This document shows, one piece after another, positions 1 through 8,650 of a DNA stretch of 64,000 bases; within the stretch, counting starts at the first letter, position 1, and every line of letters starts with the position of its first letter. The DNA comes from Betaproteobacteria bacterium Ga0077532 (GTDB taxonomy: Bacteria > Pseudomonadota > Gammaproteobacteria > Burkholderiales > Ga0077523): positions 1 to 64,000 of the forward strand of contig LNEE01000051.1 in assembly GCA_001464895.1 (NCBI GenBank). Direction: 5' to 3'. The notes under the pieces are model-generated. The model searched no databases. It saw nothing but the letters and a program-made list of their open reading frames with translations, and had not been told where the DNA came from. A program made the position numbers and the translations under genes.

Positions 1-255
1 GCTTTCGCGGCCATGGGCCGCTCCTACAAGGGCACACCTCGGCACGGTTCTGTAGGAGGGGGCCATGCCCCCGAAAGCGGTCGATGCAAGGCAGCGCTCC
101 ACCCGCAACCAACGCTTTCGCGGCCATGGGCCGCTCCTACATGGGCACACCTCGGCACGGTTCTGTAGGAGGGGGCCATGCCCCCGAAAGTGGTCGATGC
201 AAGGCAGCGCTCCACCCGCAACCGACGCTTTCGCGGCCATGGGCCGCTCCTACAG
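1..255. repeat. Two and a quarter copies of a 113-bp repeat with REP-like hairpins
   Basis: Copies begin at 1, 114 and 227, giving an exact 113-bp period; the third is cut after about 29 bp. Each copy holds two inverted-repeat cores, GGCCATGGGCC-type and GGGGGCCATGCCCCC-type, framed by CTCCTACA and its complement TGTAGGAG. A diverged inverted copy lies at 22947-22996. No coding signal was seen. The array may continue beyond the left edge of the window. Confidence 0.85.
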
Positions 256-272
256 AAGGTGGCACGCGCTCA

Positions 273-390
273 GGGACTAGGGGCTAGGGAAAACCATTGG
301 TACGCTCTGCGCCGGACCGGTCGTTAACGCATTCTCCGTATCCTGGATGCGAGGATCGCGGCACCCGGAGAACCCCTAGTCCCTAGTCCC
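273..390. repeat. 17-bp inverted repeat flanking the upstream region of the dehydratase gene
   Basis: GGGACTAGGGGCTAGGG at 273-289 and CCCTAGTCCCTAGTCCC at 374-390 are reverse complements with one mismatch, separated by 84 bp. The right arm lies 26 bp before the start codon at 416. It could be the footprint of a small non-autonomous element or a structured leader. No transposase is present, so its nature is unresolved. Confidence 0.6.
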
Positions 391-415
391 CAGCCCCTAC
401 CCCCTCGACGAGCCC

Positions 416-1375
416 ATGCGCCTCCCCACCCTCGAACAGCTCGAACGTGCCGCCGACGTCGTCTACCGGTCCATGCGGCCCACGCCGCAGTACAACTGGC
501 CGATGTTGAGCGCACGGCTCGGTACATCCTTCTGGCTCAAGCACGAGAATCACACCCCGACTGGAGCATTCAAGGTCCGCGGGGGGCTCGTCTACTTTCA
601 TGAACTCGCGCAGGCCGGGATGAAGCCCGCCGGGGTCGTCAGCGCCACGCGGGGCAACCACGGGCAATCCCTTGCATTCGCCGCCCGGCAGCACGGCCTG
701 TCGGTGACCATCGTCGTGCCCCAGGGCAACAGCCGCGAGAAGAACGACGCGATGCGGGCGCTGGGCGCCGAGCTGATCGAGCACGGAGAGGACTTCCAGG
801 CGGCGCGCGAACACGCCCAGTGGCTGGCGGAATCCCGCGGATTGCACATGGTCCCGTCCTTCCATCCCTACCTCGTCCAAGGCGTCGCGAGCTATTCGCT
901 GGAGCTGATGCACGGCGTCGAGGACCTCGAGGTGCTGTACGTGCCCATCGGCCTCGGCTCGGGCATCTGCGGCGCGGTGGCGGCGCGGGAGGCGTTGGGG
1001 CGCAAGGTCGAGATCGTCGGCGTCTGCTCCACCGACGCGCCGGCCTATGCGCGATCGTTCGAGTACAAGGAGGCCGTCGAGCGCCCTGTGCGCACGGTCC
1101 TGGCCGACGGCCTCGCCTGCCGGGTGCCGGAGCCTCTGGCGCTGGAGACGATCTGGACGCACGTGTCGCGCATCGTCGAGGTGACCGACGAGGAGGTCGC
1201 CGAGGCGATGCGGGTGATCTTCTCGACGACCCACAACGCCGCCGAGGGGGCCGGCGCGGCAGCCGTTGCCGCAGCCATGAAGGAGAGGGACAGGATCGCA
1301 GGACGGAAAGCCGCCGCGATCCTGTGTGGCGGGAACGTGGACCGGGACGTCTACGCGCGGATCCTCGCCGGCTGA
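416..1375 (+). CDS. Threonine/serine dehydratase-like PLP enzyme
   Basis: A fold-type II PLP enzyme of 319 residues, similar to catabolic threonine dehydratases (L-threonine to 2-oxobutanoate plus ammonia) and hydroxy-amino-acid dehydratases. The PLP lysine is K53 in TGAFKVRGG, the substrate loop reads ATRGNHGQS, and the glycine-rich phosphate-binding part is replaced by a loop IGLGSG. The C-terminal ILCGGN motif is present. There is no ACT regulatory domain, so feedback-inhibited IlvA is unlikely. The ATG at 416 is the first plausible start and lacks a strong Shine-Dalgarno sequence. The gene stands alone and is convergent with a PEP-CTERM remnant. Exact substrate (threonine, serine or 3-hydroxyaspartate) cannot be told from sequence. 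Confidence 0.85.
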   Translation: MRLPTLEQLERAADVVYRSMRPTPQYNWPMLSARLGTSFWLKHENHTPTGAFKVRGGLVYFHELAQAGMKPAGVVSATRGNHGQSLAFAARQHGLSVTIVVPQGNSREKNDAMRALGAELIEHGEDFQAAREHAQWLAESRGLHMVPSFHPYLVQGVASYSLELMHGVEDLEVLYVPIGLGSGICGAVAAREALGRKVEIVGVCSTDAPAYARSFEYKEAVERPVRTVLADGLACRVPEPLALETIWTHVSRIVEVTDEEVAEAMRVIFSTTHNAAEGAGAAAVAAAMKERDRIAGRKAAAILCGGNVDRDVYARILAG

Positions 1376-1560
1376 GCCGTCGCTGTCCGTCCGCGCACCC
1401 GCCACGCAAGCCCGAGGAGCCCCCCCGACCATCAAGGCCCAGGTGCCGGGTTCGGGCACGGCGGTCAGGAGGGCGTTGTCGAAGGGGCGCGTCTCGATGA
1501 AGCCGGTGATGCCCTCGCCCGGATGCGCTGGACCGACACATCGCCATGAGTGGTGTCGAA
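1351..1560 (-). pseudogene. 3' remnant of a PEP-CTERM surface protein, frameshifted
   Basis: On the minus strand this region encodes FDNALLTAVPEPGTWALM (PEP motif at 1430-1459), the start of a PEP-CTERM sorting signal. The frame then breaks in a run of seven C residues (plus strand 1420-1426). Removing one base restores VGGLLGLAWRVRGR, the hydrophobic segment and basic tail expected in the family, ending at a TAG near 1351 inside the 3' end of the dehydratase gene. Upstream of about 1560 nothing resembles a protein domain and no start or signal peptide is visible. I read it as a decayed gene end; a sequencing error in the homopolymer would repair only the tail. Confidence 0.55.
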
Positions 1561-1704
1561 CGGTTCTGCGGTGGTCGCCGGACCGGACGACGATCGCGCG
1601 TGCCAAAAATTGAAACCCCGTCCGCGGATCGGGAAACATTCCATCGCCACCCTGGTCGAAACACCGCCAGAATGTGCAGTCACCCTCACGGAGAGAGTCG
1701 TCCC

Positions 1705-2643
1705 ATGACAAGAAGCCCCGCCAAGCGGATCACCCGCAGCCTCGCACTCGGTGCCCTGGCGCTCGCCAGCCTCGCCGCCGCCCTGCCGGCCTCGGCCCAG
1801 ACATCCACAGCCGATCCGTTCAAGGACAAGCGGTACATGAGTGGTCACCGCGATGTGCTGCCGCCCGAGGTGCCGGAGGAACTCCAGAACGTCGACGCCC
1901 TGACCCGCATCCGCGGCGTGAAGCGGATCACCGCCTGCGCCGATCCGTTCGCCTTCCCCTCCACCGAGATGACCGAGAAGGCCACCGGCTACGATGTCGA
2001 CATCCTGCAGAGCATCGCGAAGGACGAGGGCTGGGAGACGTTCTTCATCTGGGTGAACACCGCGGGTCGCGGCGGCATGAACCGCGCGTTCCGGACCTCG
2101 ATCCGGAAAGGCATCTGCGACGTCTTCCTCGGACTCGGCACGGGCGGCATGGAAGACGTCCTCGGCAAGTCGAAGCTGACGCTGCTCGCTCCCGCCTTCG
2201 GCGTGAGCTACGTCCTCGCCACCTACGATCCGACCCTGAAGGGCCAGACGCTCAAGGATCTCGCGAAGAACAAGGTCCACACCGGCGCCACCTACTTCTC
2301 TCCGACCGACACGTTCCTCACCGAGAACGGCGTGGAGCACGAGACCTTCCCGCAGTCCCGCCGCGCCATCGGGGCGATGGCCGAGGGCAAGGTCCGCGCG
2401 GTGCTGATCCCGTCCACGATGATGGCCGACGCGAAGCGCGACTTTCCCGACCGCGAGATGCTGATGCTCGAGAGCTTCGAGCCGAAGGACATGGAGTGGA
2501 ACAGCACGTGGGCCATCAAGTCCACCGAGAACCAGCTGCGTGAGTTCCTCGACGCGCGCATCGCGCAGTACGCCGCGAACGGCCGGCTGAAGGAGATCCT
2601 CGGCACCTACGGCATTCCGTACGTGGCACCCGCAAAGCACTGA
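1705..2643 (+). CDS. Family-3 extracellular solute-binding protein
   Basis: A periplasmic protein of 312 residues. Residues 1-31 form a signal peptide ending ASA before Q32. The mature part follows the bacterial solute-binding family 3 pattern (amino-acid or small polar ligand receptors): an ITACADPFAFP first strand, a GYDVDILQSIAKDEGW lobe-1 helix and a C-terminal REFLDARIAQYAANGRLKEI segment. The chosen ATG follows GGAGAGAG about 8 nt upstream; an open frame extends farther upstream but would spoil the signal peptide. No permease or ATPase gene is adjacent, so it is an orphan receptor or uses a transporter elsewhere. Ligand unknown. A strong terminator follows. Confidence 0.8.
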   Translation: MTRSPAKRITRSLALGALALASLAAALPASAQTSTADPFKDKRYMSGHRDVLPPEVPEELQNVDALTRIRGVKRITACADPFAFPSTEMTEKATGYDVDILQSIAKDEGWETFFIWVNTAGRGGMNRAFRTSIRKGICDVFLGLGTGGMEDVLGKSKLTLLAPAFGVSYVLATYDPTLKGQTLKDLAKNKVHTGATYFSPTDTFLTENGVEHETFPQSRRAIGAMAEGKVRAVLIPSTMMADAKRDFPDREMLMLESFEPKDMEWNSTWAIKSTENQLREFLDARIAQYAANGRLKEILGTYGIPYVAPAKH

Positions 2644-2669
2644 CCGTCGGCGGCGCCCGCCGCCAATGG

Positions 2670-2701
2670 AAAAGGGGACGTCTTCGGACGTCCCCTTTTT
2701 T
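2670..2701 (+). terminator. Strong intrinsic terminator after the solute-binding protein
   Basis: A perfect stem AAAAGGGGACGTC / GACGTCCCCTTTT with a TTCG tetraloop (2683-2686) ends in a run of six T. It sits 27 bp after the stop codon at 2643. Because the stem starts with A residues, it could also act on the convergent gene ending at 2752. Confidence 0.93.
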
Positions 2702-2751
2702 CATGCTCCGATGCAACGTCGCATCAGGTCACATCGTGAACCACACCACCA

Positions 2752-4161
2752 TCAACGGGCGGCGCGGCGACGGAAGCGCATCAGGCCGATCATGCCCAGG
2801 CCGGCGCCGAGCATCGCGTACGTCTCCGGTTCCGGCACAGCCGAGATCTCCATCATGCGATCCACGCCGCTCGACGGGTGCTGAATGTTCACCCAGGCGC
2901 GGTTCGGGTTGGTGATGTCGAAGTACAGACCCGTCATTTCCGAGCCAGGCGTGCCGTTGGTGGCCCAGCGGCCGAGGCCTTCGCCCGCGTCGAGCAGGTC
3001 ACCGTCCTTGTTGAGGTCCCTGGCGAACCAGATGTCGTTGTCGACCCCACCGTTGCGGTCTTCGATGATGTAGATGTTGCCTTCGGCATCCACCGCCAGG
3101 TTGTCCGGGCTGCGCAGGCCGGTACCGACGGCTGCATTGCTGGCGAGGTCCATCGTCGACTGGTTGGCGAACACCGAGATGCTCTGCGCCGCGAGGTCGA
3201 GCACGTAGACCTCGTTCGTCGTCGTGGTCGCCATGTACATGCGCTCCACACCACCGGCAGACGTGATCTGGAGGTCTTCCGGACGCTGGTAGTCCGTGCC
3301 CTTCAGCGCCGCCACGTTGGCCGAGGCGCGGCCGTCGATGGAGGTGACGAAGTTCGGGTCGGTGATGACCACGGAGTCGGGCAGCGCTTCGCCCTTCGCG
3401 TCGGTGATGGCAATCCACTCGTAAGCACCCGTGGCGTTCGGCGTGAAGCCGTCACCCACGCGCAGTACGGACGTCTGGCCGGCGCTGAAGTATGTCAGGC
3501 CGTTCTCGGGCGTCATGGACGTGTACTTGAACACCGTGCCGCCGTTCAGCTCGTCGATGAAGTACATGTTCTTGGCGGCGTCGAACTGGATGCCTTCGTG
3601 CGACGTGCGCGGGATGATGTTGCGGTGGACCTGATCGACCGTGCCGTTCTCCTTCAGCGGGTTGGTGATCTCGAGCAGGCGGCCGTAGGGCTGCGGCTGG
3701 CCACCCCAGGATTCCTCGGCGGTGATGAACGTGCCCCAGGGCGTCCAGTAGGAGGCATCGTAGGCGACGAAGCTGTTGAGGGCCGGCGCTACCGCGGGCG
3801 ATTGCCAGATGGTCTTCGTGATGCCGGTCTGCAGATCATGGCGCGTGATGCCGGCCTGGGCGGTCTCGTACACCGTGAAGAGGTAACGGCCGGCATCGGG
3901 GCCGGTCTCGTTCTGCGTGATCATGTCCCAGTTGCCGGAATCGAACTGACCGGCGGCCTGCTGGCTGGCGCGGTCGGCGATGCTGCGCTGGCTGAAGTTG
4001 GTGCTGGAGAGCGTGAGCGGAATCGCTTCGTTGGCCGTCGGGCCGGCGGACGCGGCGAGCGGCGTGAAGTTGTCGAAGTAGGTGGTGGCGGCGTTCGCAC
4101 CGGTGGCCATCGACAACAGGGCACTGGCGACGAGCATGGGAAGGCGTTGGCGTTGGAACAT
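2752..4161 (-). CDS. PEP-CTERM anchored protein with PhoX-like (DUF839) domain
   Basis: A 469-residue exported protein. Residues 1-24 are a signal peptide ending ANA. The body resembles the DUF839/PhoX phosphatase family, a beta-propeller with repeated strands such as LRSPDNLAVDAEGNIYIIED and RPEDLQITS. The last 28 residues are a complete PEP-CTERM signal: VPEPETYAMLGAGLG, a hydrophobic stretch, then RFRRR. Family knowledge says such signals are processed by an exosortase (not in this window) in organisms that make exopolysaccharide. Start chosen at 4161: AGGAG lies 7 nt upstream, and longer versions lack a signal peptide. Phosphatase activity is an inference from the family; the metal ligands were not checked residue by residue. 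Confidence 0.85.
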   Translation of the reverse strand: MFQRQRLPMLVASALLSMATGANAATTYFDNFTPLAASAGPTANEAIPLTLSSTNFSQRSIADRASQQAAGQFDSGNWDMITQNETGPDAGRYLFTVYETAQAGITRHDLQTGITKTIWQSPAVAPALNSFVAYDASYWTPWGTFITAEESWGGQPQPYGRLLEITNPLKENGTVDQVHRNIIPRTSHEGIQFDAAKNMYFIDELNGGTVFKYTSMTPENGLTYFSAGQTSVLRVGDGFTPNATGAYEWIAITDAKGEALPDSVVITDPNFVTSIDGRASANVAALKGTDYQRPEDLQITSAGGVERMYMATTTTNEVYVLDLAAQSISVFANQSTMDLASNAAVGTGLRSPDNLAVDAEGNIYIIEDRNGGVDNDIWFARDLNKDGDLLDAGEGLGRWATNGTPGSEMTGLYFDITNPNRAWVNIQHPSSGVDRMMEISAVPEPETYAMLGAGLGMIGLMRFRRRAAR

Positions 4162-4516
4162 TTTTTTATCTCCTGGCGGAATCAGCTTGGATCGGAGCCT
4201 CTCGGCTCCGCGGTGCCGGACATCGCCACGCATGCGGATGAATGGGTCCTCCGCATGCGCGGTGGTCGACACGCAATACCAATTCTCAGGTCCAGGGATT
4301 TCGGGGGGACTGTCTGCGCTAAGACGGATCGTGTGCTGATCGGATCACGGACGGCCGACCGCCACGATCAGCCGCCATGCCGGAATCATCGGCTCAGTGC
4401 TGCCGTCAGAACGCCCCCCGAATCAACATCATCTCGAAGAAACTGAAACACTTTCCTAAGGTTTCGCGCCGGGCGTCCGAAATCCAATGGCATCCCGAAC
4501 AAGAGGAGCGACCCCG
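4162..4516. other. Intergenic region, 355 bp, no gene seen
   Basis: It lies between the divergent PhoX-like gene and a possible small ORF. A GGAGCC-TCTC-GGCTCC hairpin lies near 4193-4208 in the leader of the minus-strand gene. No open frame with coding character and no recognisable promoter consensus was found. Confidence 0.6.
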
Positions 4517-4726
4517 ATGCCACTCGACCCGACCCACCGCATCTTCCGTCCGCAACGCCGGGCCCGCATTCCGGGCCTGCGTCTCGTGGTCGCCACCCTG
4601 CTCTTCGCCCTGCCCCCGCTGCAGCAACCCGCATCCGGCGGTCGGGCCGAACTGACGGCCGAGATCCCCAGGATCTCCACGGTGGGCTGGGCCAACCCCG
4701 TCCTGCTGGTCGGACCGGGTCACTGA
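4517..4726 (+). CDS. Hypothetical small protein with one hydrophobic segment
   Basis: A 69-residue open frame that I do not recognise. It is preceded by GAGGAG 11 nt upstream of the ATG. The N-terminus is basic (HRIFRPQRRARIPG) and is followed by LRLVVATLLFALPPL, which could be a membrane anchor or uncleaved signal. The C-terminal half has no known motif. It could be a genuine small exported protein or a chance frame in GC-rich DNA; the ribosome-binding site and the hydrophobic segment are the only support. Confidence 0.35.
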   Translation: MPLDPTHRIFRPQRRARIPGLRLVVATLLFALPPLQQPASGGRAELTAEIPRISTVGWANPVLLVGPGH

Positions 4727-4756
4727 CCGTCGCGGAAACCAGCACCGCCCCATCCA

Positions 4757-5554
4757 TCACGCCATCAGCACGCCGCCGTCCACGTGGTACGCCTGACCGG
4801 TGACGTAGTCGGAATCGGGCCCCGCGAAGAAGGCTGCGATGCCTGCGAGATCCTCGGCCTGCTCCGGTCGCTGCAGGGGGATGACCTTCTGGCGGTCTTT
4901 CCAGGCGGAGCCCACCGGGCGTCCGTCGTGTGAGGTCCACTCGCGGTCGATGATCCGCCACATCTCGGTGTCGACGATTCCCGGGCAGATGGCATTCACC
5001 GTGAGGTCCGGTGCAAAGGCGAGCGCTGCGGACTGCGTCACACTGATCGCCGCCGCCTTGCTCGCCGCGTAGGCCGCGAACATCGGGCGCCCGCTGCGGC
5101 CGGCGATCGACGCGACATTCACGATCTTCCCGCGCGGACGCCCCGGTGCGAGGGCCTGCTGCGCCAGCATCCGCCTGGCCCCCGCCTGAACCGCGAAGAA
5201 GAGGCCGCGCGAGTTCACCTCGTGGACGTAGTCCCAGTCCGCGGGCTGCACCTGCAGGAATGGCTGCACCCGCACGACACCCGCGTTGTTCACCAGCACG
5301 TCGAGCCGGCCGAACCGGTCGATCGCGAAGTCGACGGCCGCTGCACTCTGCGCGGGATCGGAGACATCGCAGCACATCGCTTCCGCGACTCCCCCAGTCG
5401 ACCGGATCTCCTGCACGACTGCCGCGGCGGTCTCCGCGTCGATATCGGTGACGACGACCTTGGCACCGTCCCGTGCGTAGCGGAGCGCGATGGCGCGACC
5501 GATGCCGCGACCGGCACCGGTGACGAGGGTGATGCATCCGGCAAGTGTGCTCAT
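4757..5554 (-). CDS. SDR family NAD(P)-dependent oxidoreductase
   Basis: A classical short-chain dehydrogenase/reductase of 265 residues. Cofactor motif TGAGRGIG lies near the N-terminus, NNAG follows the fourth strand, and the catalytic Ser with Tyr-x-x-x-Lys (YAASK) is intact, followed by the ICPGIVDT segment. The acidic residue after strand 2 (VVVTDID) points to NAD rather than NADP. The insertion TEMWRIIDREWTSHDG and overall shape resemble sugar-alcohol or 2,3-butanediol dehydrogenases, but the substrate cannot be assigned. It is transcribed away from the dienelactone hydrolase gene, with 194 bp between the two starts. Confidence 0.88.
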   Translation of the reverse strand: MSTLAGCITLVTGAGRGIGRAIALRYARDGAKVVVTDIDAETAAAVVQEIRSTGGVAEAMCCDVSDPAQSAAAVDFAIDRFGRLDVLVNNAGVVRVQPFLQVQPADWDYVHEVNSRGLFFAVQAGARRMLAQQALAPGRPRGKIVNVASIAGRSGRPMFAAYAASKAAAISVTQSAALAFAPDLTVNAICPGIVDTEMWRIIDREWTSHDGRPVGSAWKDRQKVIPLQRPEQAEDLAGIAAFFAGPDSDYVTGQAYHVDGGVLMA

Positions 5555-5748
5555 GGGTTTCTCTCGGGTGGGGAATGACGGGAGGCGCGAGTATCGCAGG
5601 TGCCTCCGCCGCGGATCCGGTCGAGCATCGATCCATTGCGTACGCACTCGTCGTCCGGGAGGTGTCCCTCTTCCAGATCGGCATTGACGGCGCGCCGCCG
5701 ATCGCTTTCACTTCGGCCCCATTCCGACGCGAACAGAGGTCCAACACC

Positions 5749-6438
5749 ATGGGTACCACGATCACTTGCACCCGCCCCGATGGCGGCACGTTCGACGCCT
5801 ACCTCGCCCTGGGCCCCGCCGGCGCGCCGGGCGTTGTCGTCATCCAGGAATGGTGGGGGCTCAACGACCAGATCCGCGGTGTCGCGGAGCGCATGGCCCT
5901 CGCCGGCTTCACCGCCCTGATCCCGGACCTCTACCGGGGCAAGAGCGCCGTCGAAGCCGAGGAGGCCCACCACCTGATGGAGGGCCTCGACTTCGGCCAG
6001 GCCGCGCAACAGGACATCCGCGGAGCCGTGCAGCATCTCAAGCAGACGTGCCCGAAGGTCGGCGTGACCGGCTTCTGCATGGGCGGCGCCCTCACCGTGC
6101 TGGCGTCGACGATGGTCCCCGAGGCCGACGCCGGAGTCGTCTGGTACGGCTACCCCCCCATCGATTTCGTGGACGCATCGAAGATCCGCATGCCCGTGAT
6201 GGCGCACTGGGCCACGCAGGATGCCGCCTTCGCGATGTCCGGCGTCGACGCCCTCGAAGCGAAGTTCCAGGCCGCGGGCGTGCGCTACACGGGGCACCGG
6301 TACCTCGCCCACCACGCGTTCGCGAACGAGACCGCGCAGGGCACCAACCGACTCGGCATGACCCAGTACGACGCCGCGTGGGCGCAGATCGCGTGGGATC
6401 GCACGTTCGCGTTCTTCGGCCGGCACCTGCAAGGTTAG
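5749..6438 (+). CDS. Dienelactone hydrolase family protein
   Basis: A cytoplasmic alpha/beta hydrolase of 229 residues, usual length for the family, which opens dienelactones in chlorocatechol-type degradation or hydrolyses related esters. The catalytic triad is visible: C110 in GFCMGG, D158 in ATQDAAF and H188 or H189 in YLAHHAF. The oxyanion-region motif IQEWWGLN, typical of the family, is at residues 30-37. The ATG at 5749 is chosen because homology starts there; an in-frame upstream extension has no family features. No other aromatic-degradation gene is adjacent, so the physiological substrate is open. Confidence 0.88.
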   Translation: MGTTITCTRPDGGTFDAYLALGPAGAPGVVVIQEWWGLNDQIRGVAERMALAGFTALIPDLYRGKSAVEAEEAHHLMEGLDFGQAAQQDIRGAVQHLKQTCPKVGVTGFCMGGALTVLASTMVPEADAGVVWYGYPPIDFVDASKIRMPVMAHWATQDAAFAMSGVDALEAKFQAAGVRYTGHRYLAHHAFANETAQGTNRLGMTQYDAAWAQIAWDRTFAFFGRHLQG

Positions 6439-6499
6439 CGAGACGCCCCCGGGGCGCACCCGGGGTTGATGCGCGGGCCGGCGCCGCGCCCGCAGTCGG

Positions 6500-7540
6500 T
6501 CAGTTCGTCTTGACCTTGGTCCAGGCCCGGTCGTACGTCTTCAGGTCCTTGCCGAGGTCCTCGAAGATCTGAAGCTTCGCCCGCACCGAGGCCGGGGGGT
6601 TGATCCGGGCGTCGTTGCGGAGCGCGGGCGGCAGCAGTTCCATCGCCTTCAGATTCACCGAGCCGTTCTTCTGCTGGATGGTGTTCAGCACGGAGATCTC
6701 CGGCCGCATCATGAATTCGAGGAACTTCATCGCGTTTGCCTTGTTGGGCGCCGACTTCAGCACGCAGATGTCCTCCTGGTACATCGTGGCACCCTCCTCG
6801 GGGATCACGTAGCCCAGGGTGTCGGGCTTCTCCAGCACGTACATCATCGCGCCGACGAAGTAGTGGGCCGCGTGCAGGTCGCCCGACTGCACGAGCGGGA
6901 TCACCTCGTAGGTGAAGGCGCCGATGTCGGGCTTGTGCTTGAGGATGATCTCCTGCGCTGCCTTCACGTCCTCGGGCTTGCGTGCATTCACGGACTTCCC
7001 GTTGAGGATGAGGCCGACCCCGAGGGTCTCGCGCATGTCGTCGAGCATCGCCACCTTCTTCGGGTTCTTCCGCGCGTACTCGAAGAACTGCTTCCACGAC
7101 TTCAGTTCGGGAATCTTCTTCGTGTTGTAGACGATGCCCACCGTGCCCCATGCGTAGGGCAGGCAGTACTCGCCGGCCGGATCGGACTTCGCGCGCAACG
7201 CCGCCCGATCGATGTTCGCGAAGCCCGGCATCTTGTTGAGATCGGTCTTCGCGAGCAGACCCAGCTTGGCCATGATGTCGTGCATGTGCACCGACGGGAA
7301 CACGATGTCGTAGCCCGTGGCGCCGGCCTGGATCTTCGCGAGCATCTCCTCGTTGCTGCCGTAGGTGTCGAGCGTCACCTTGACGTTGAACTCCTTGCCG
7401 AAGCGCTCGAGGATCTCGGGGCTGATGTAGTCGCCCCAGTTGTAGAGGCTCAGTCGGCCCTCGGCGGCAGCGGCGCCCGGCAACGCGCAGGCGAGCGCGA
7501 CGAGTGGGACGACGAACAGGGATCGGATCTTCGGGGTCAT
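6500..7540 (-). CDS. potD: Polyamine-type ABC transporter substrate-binding protein
   Basis: A periplasmic binding protein of 346 residues with a signal peptide ending AAA before E27. The motif LSLYNWGDYISPEILERFGKEF is the hallmark N-terminus of PotD/PotF proteins, which deliver putrescine or spermidine to the importer. A cleft-lobe crossing, YNTKKIPELKSWKQFFEY, also matches. It is the last gene of a five-gene minus-strand operon; its ATG overlaps the stop of the P1 peptidase gene by 4 nt. The presence of that peptidase makes a ligand other than a simple polyamine possible, so the symbol denotes family rather than proven specificity. Confidence 0.9.
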   Translation of the reverse strand: MTPKIRSLFVVPLVALACALPGAAAAEGRLSLYNWGDYISPEILERFGKEFNVKVTLDTYGSNEEMLAKIQAGATGYDIVFPSVHMHDIMAKLGLLAKTDLNKMPGFANIDRAALRAKSDPAGEYCLPYAWGTVGIVYNTKKIPELKSWKQFFEYARKNPKKVAMLDDMRETLGVGLILNGKSVNARKPEDVKAAQEIILKHKPDIGAFTYEVIPLVQSGDLHAAHYFVGAMMYVLEKPDTLGYVIPEEGATMYQEDICVLKSAPNKANAMKFLEFMMRPEISVLNTIQQKNGSVNLKAMELLPPALRNDARINPPASVRAKLQIFEDLGKDLKTYDRAWTKVKTN

Positions 7541-8634
7541 GGCTTGGTCTCCGGCGGGGGTTGGCGGGTGCCTGTCACGAGGGCGGTCAGCGCGGCGGTG
7601 TCGATCGCGCGCGCCACACTGCCTGGCGGACGGAAGGTGGGCGTCGTCTCGGCGGCCACGAGGGCGTTCACGACGGCCTCCTCCACGGCCTGCACGACCG
7701 CGAGGTAGATGGCGTCGAAGTGCTCGTCGTTGATGGCCTCGAGCCGCCACGACGGCGCGCCGAGCTGGGGTAGATCGATCGGATTGGCGACGCTGAAGGC
7801 CAGGAAGATGTCGCCCGAGTTGTTGCCCCCCGGCGTGCCACCGCGGCCGACGCCCAGCGCGGCGCGCCTCGCCACCCGCTGAAGCTGGTTCGGCAGCATC
7901 GGCAGATCCGTCGCGACGATCACGATGATGGAACCCTGCTCCTGGTTGAACAGCCGGTCCTGCGTGAGCTCGCGGCCCACCGGAACGCCCAGCACCGTGA
8001 GCCAGTCGCGCAGGCCGTGATTGGCCTGCACCAGCACGCCGATCGTCCCGTGGCGGTCCGGCAGCTTCACGACCCGGGAGGACGTCCCCGTGCCGCCCTT
8101 GAACTCGTAGCAGATCATGCCCGCGCCGCCACCGACGTTGCCCTCCGCGACGACGCCGCCGCGTGCGCTGTCGAGGGCTTCGAGCGCATCGGCTTCGGTC
8201 ACATGCTGTCCGAGGATGTCGCTCAGCACGCCGTCGTAGGTCTCGGCGACCACAGGCATCGCCCACAGGTGCACGTTGTCGAACTCGCTGCGGTGGCGCT
8301 GGATCATCCAGCGCACGGCCGCGTGATGGACGATGCCGACGCTGTGGGTGTTGGTGATGCAGACCGGCCCGCAGAAGTAGCCGGCATCGCGGATCCAGTG
8401 GGTGCCCGTCATCTCGCCGTTGCCGTTGAGCGCGAAGGCGCCGGCCCATACCGGGCGCAGCGACGGATGATCGACGCGCGGCACGATGGCGGTCACGCCG
8501 GTGCGGATCTGCGCGGGCGCATCGGCGACGCGCGTCGCGAACCCCACGCCGACGCCGGCGACATCGGTGATCGCGTTGAAAGGGCCGGGTGTCCCCGGAA
8601 AGGGGAGTCCGAGGTCCCGGGCTCTGGGCTTCAT
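7537..8634 (-). CDS. P1 family peptidase (DmpA/L-aminopeptidase-D-esterase type)
   Basis: A 365-residue Ntn-fold hydrolase of the DmpA/BapA family. These proteins autocleave before a serine that becomes the N-terminal nucleophile; here the conserved GGNNSGD segment places it at S273. Other family landmarks are NAITDVAGVGVGF near the N-terminus, GNGEMTGTHWI, and GNVGGGAGM. Members release N-terminal amino acids, beta-amino acids or D-amino acid amides. The gene is embedded in the pot operon, 16 nt after potC and overlapping potD by 4 nt, suggesting that it processes the imported compound. No signal peptide is present, consistent with a cytoplasmic role. Confidence 0.9.
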   Translation of the reverse strand: MKPRARDLGLPFPGTPGPFNAITDVAGVGVGFATRVADAPAQIRTGVTAIVPRVDHPSLRPVWAGAFALNGNGEMTGTHWIRDAGYFCGPVCITNTHSVGIVHHAAVRWMIQRHRSEFDNVHLWAMPVVAETYDGVLSDILGQHVTEADALEALDSARGGVVAEGNVGGGAGMICYEFKGGTGTSSRVVKLPDRHGTIGVLVQANHGLRDWLTVLGVPVGRELTQDRLFNQEQGSIIVIVATDLPMLPNQLQRVARRAALGVGRGGTPGGNNSGDIFLAFSVANPIDLPQLGAPSWRLEAINDEHFDAIYLAVVQAVEEAVVNALVAAETTPTFRPPGSVARAIDTAALTALVTGTRQPPPETKP

Positions 8635-8650
8635 GGAATGGCGTGTCTCC

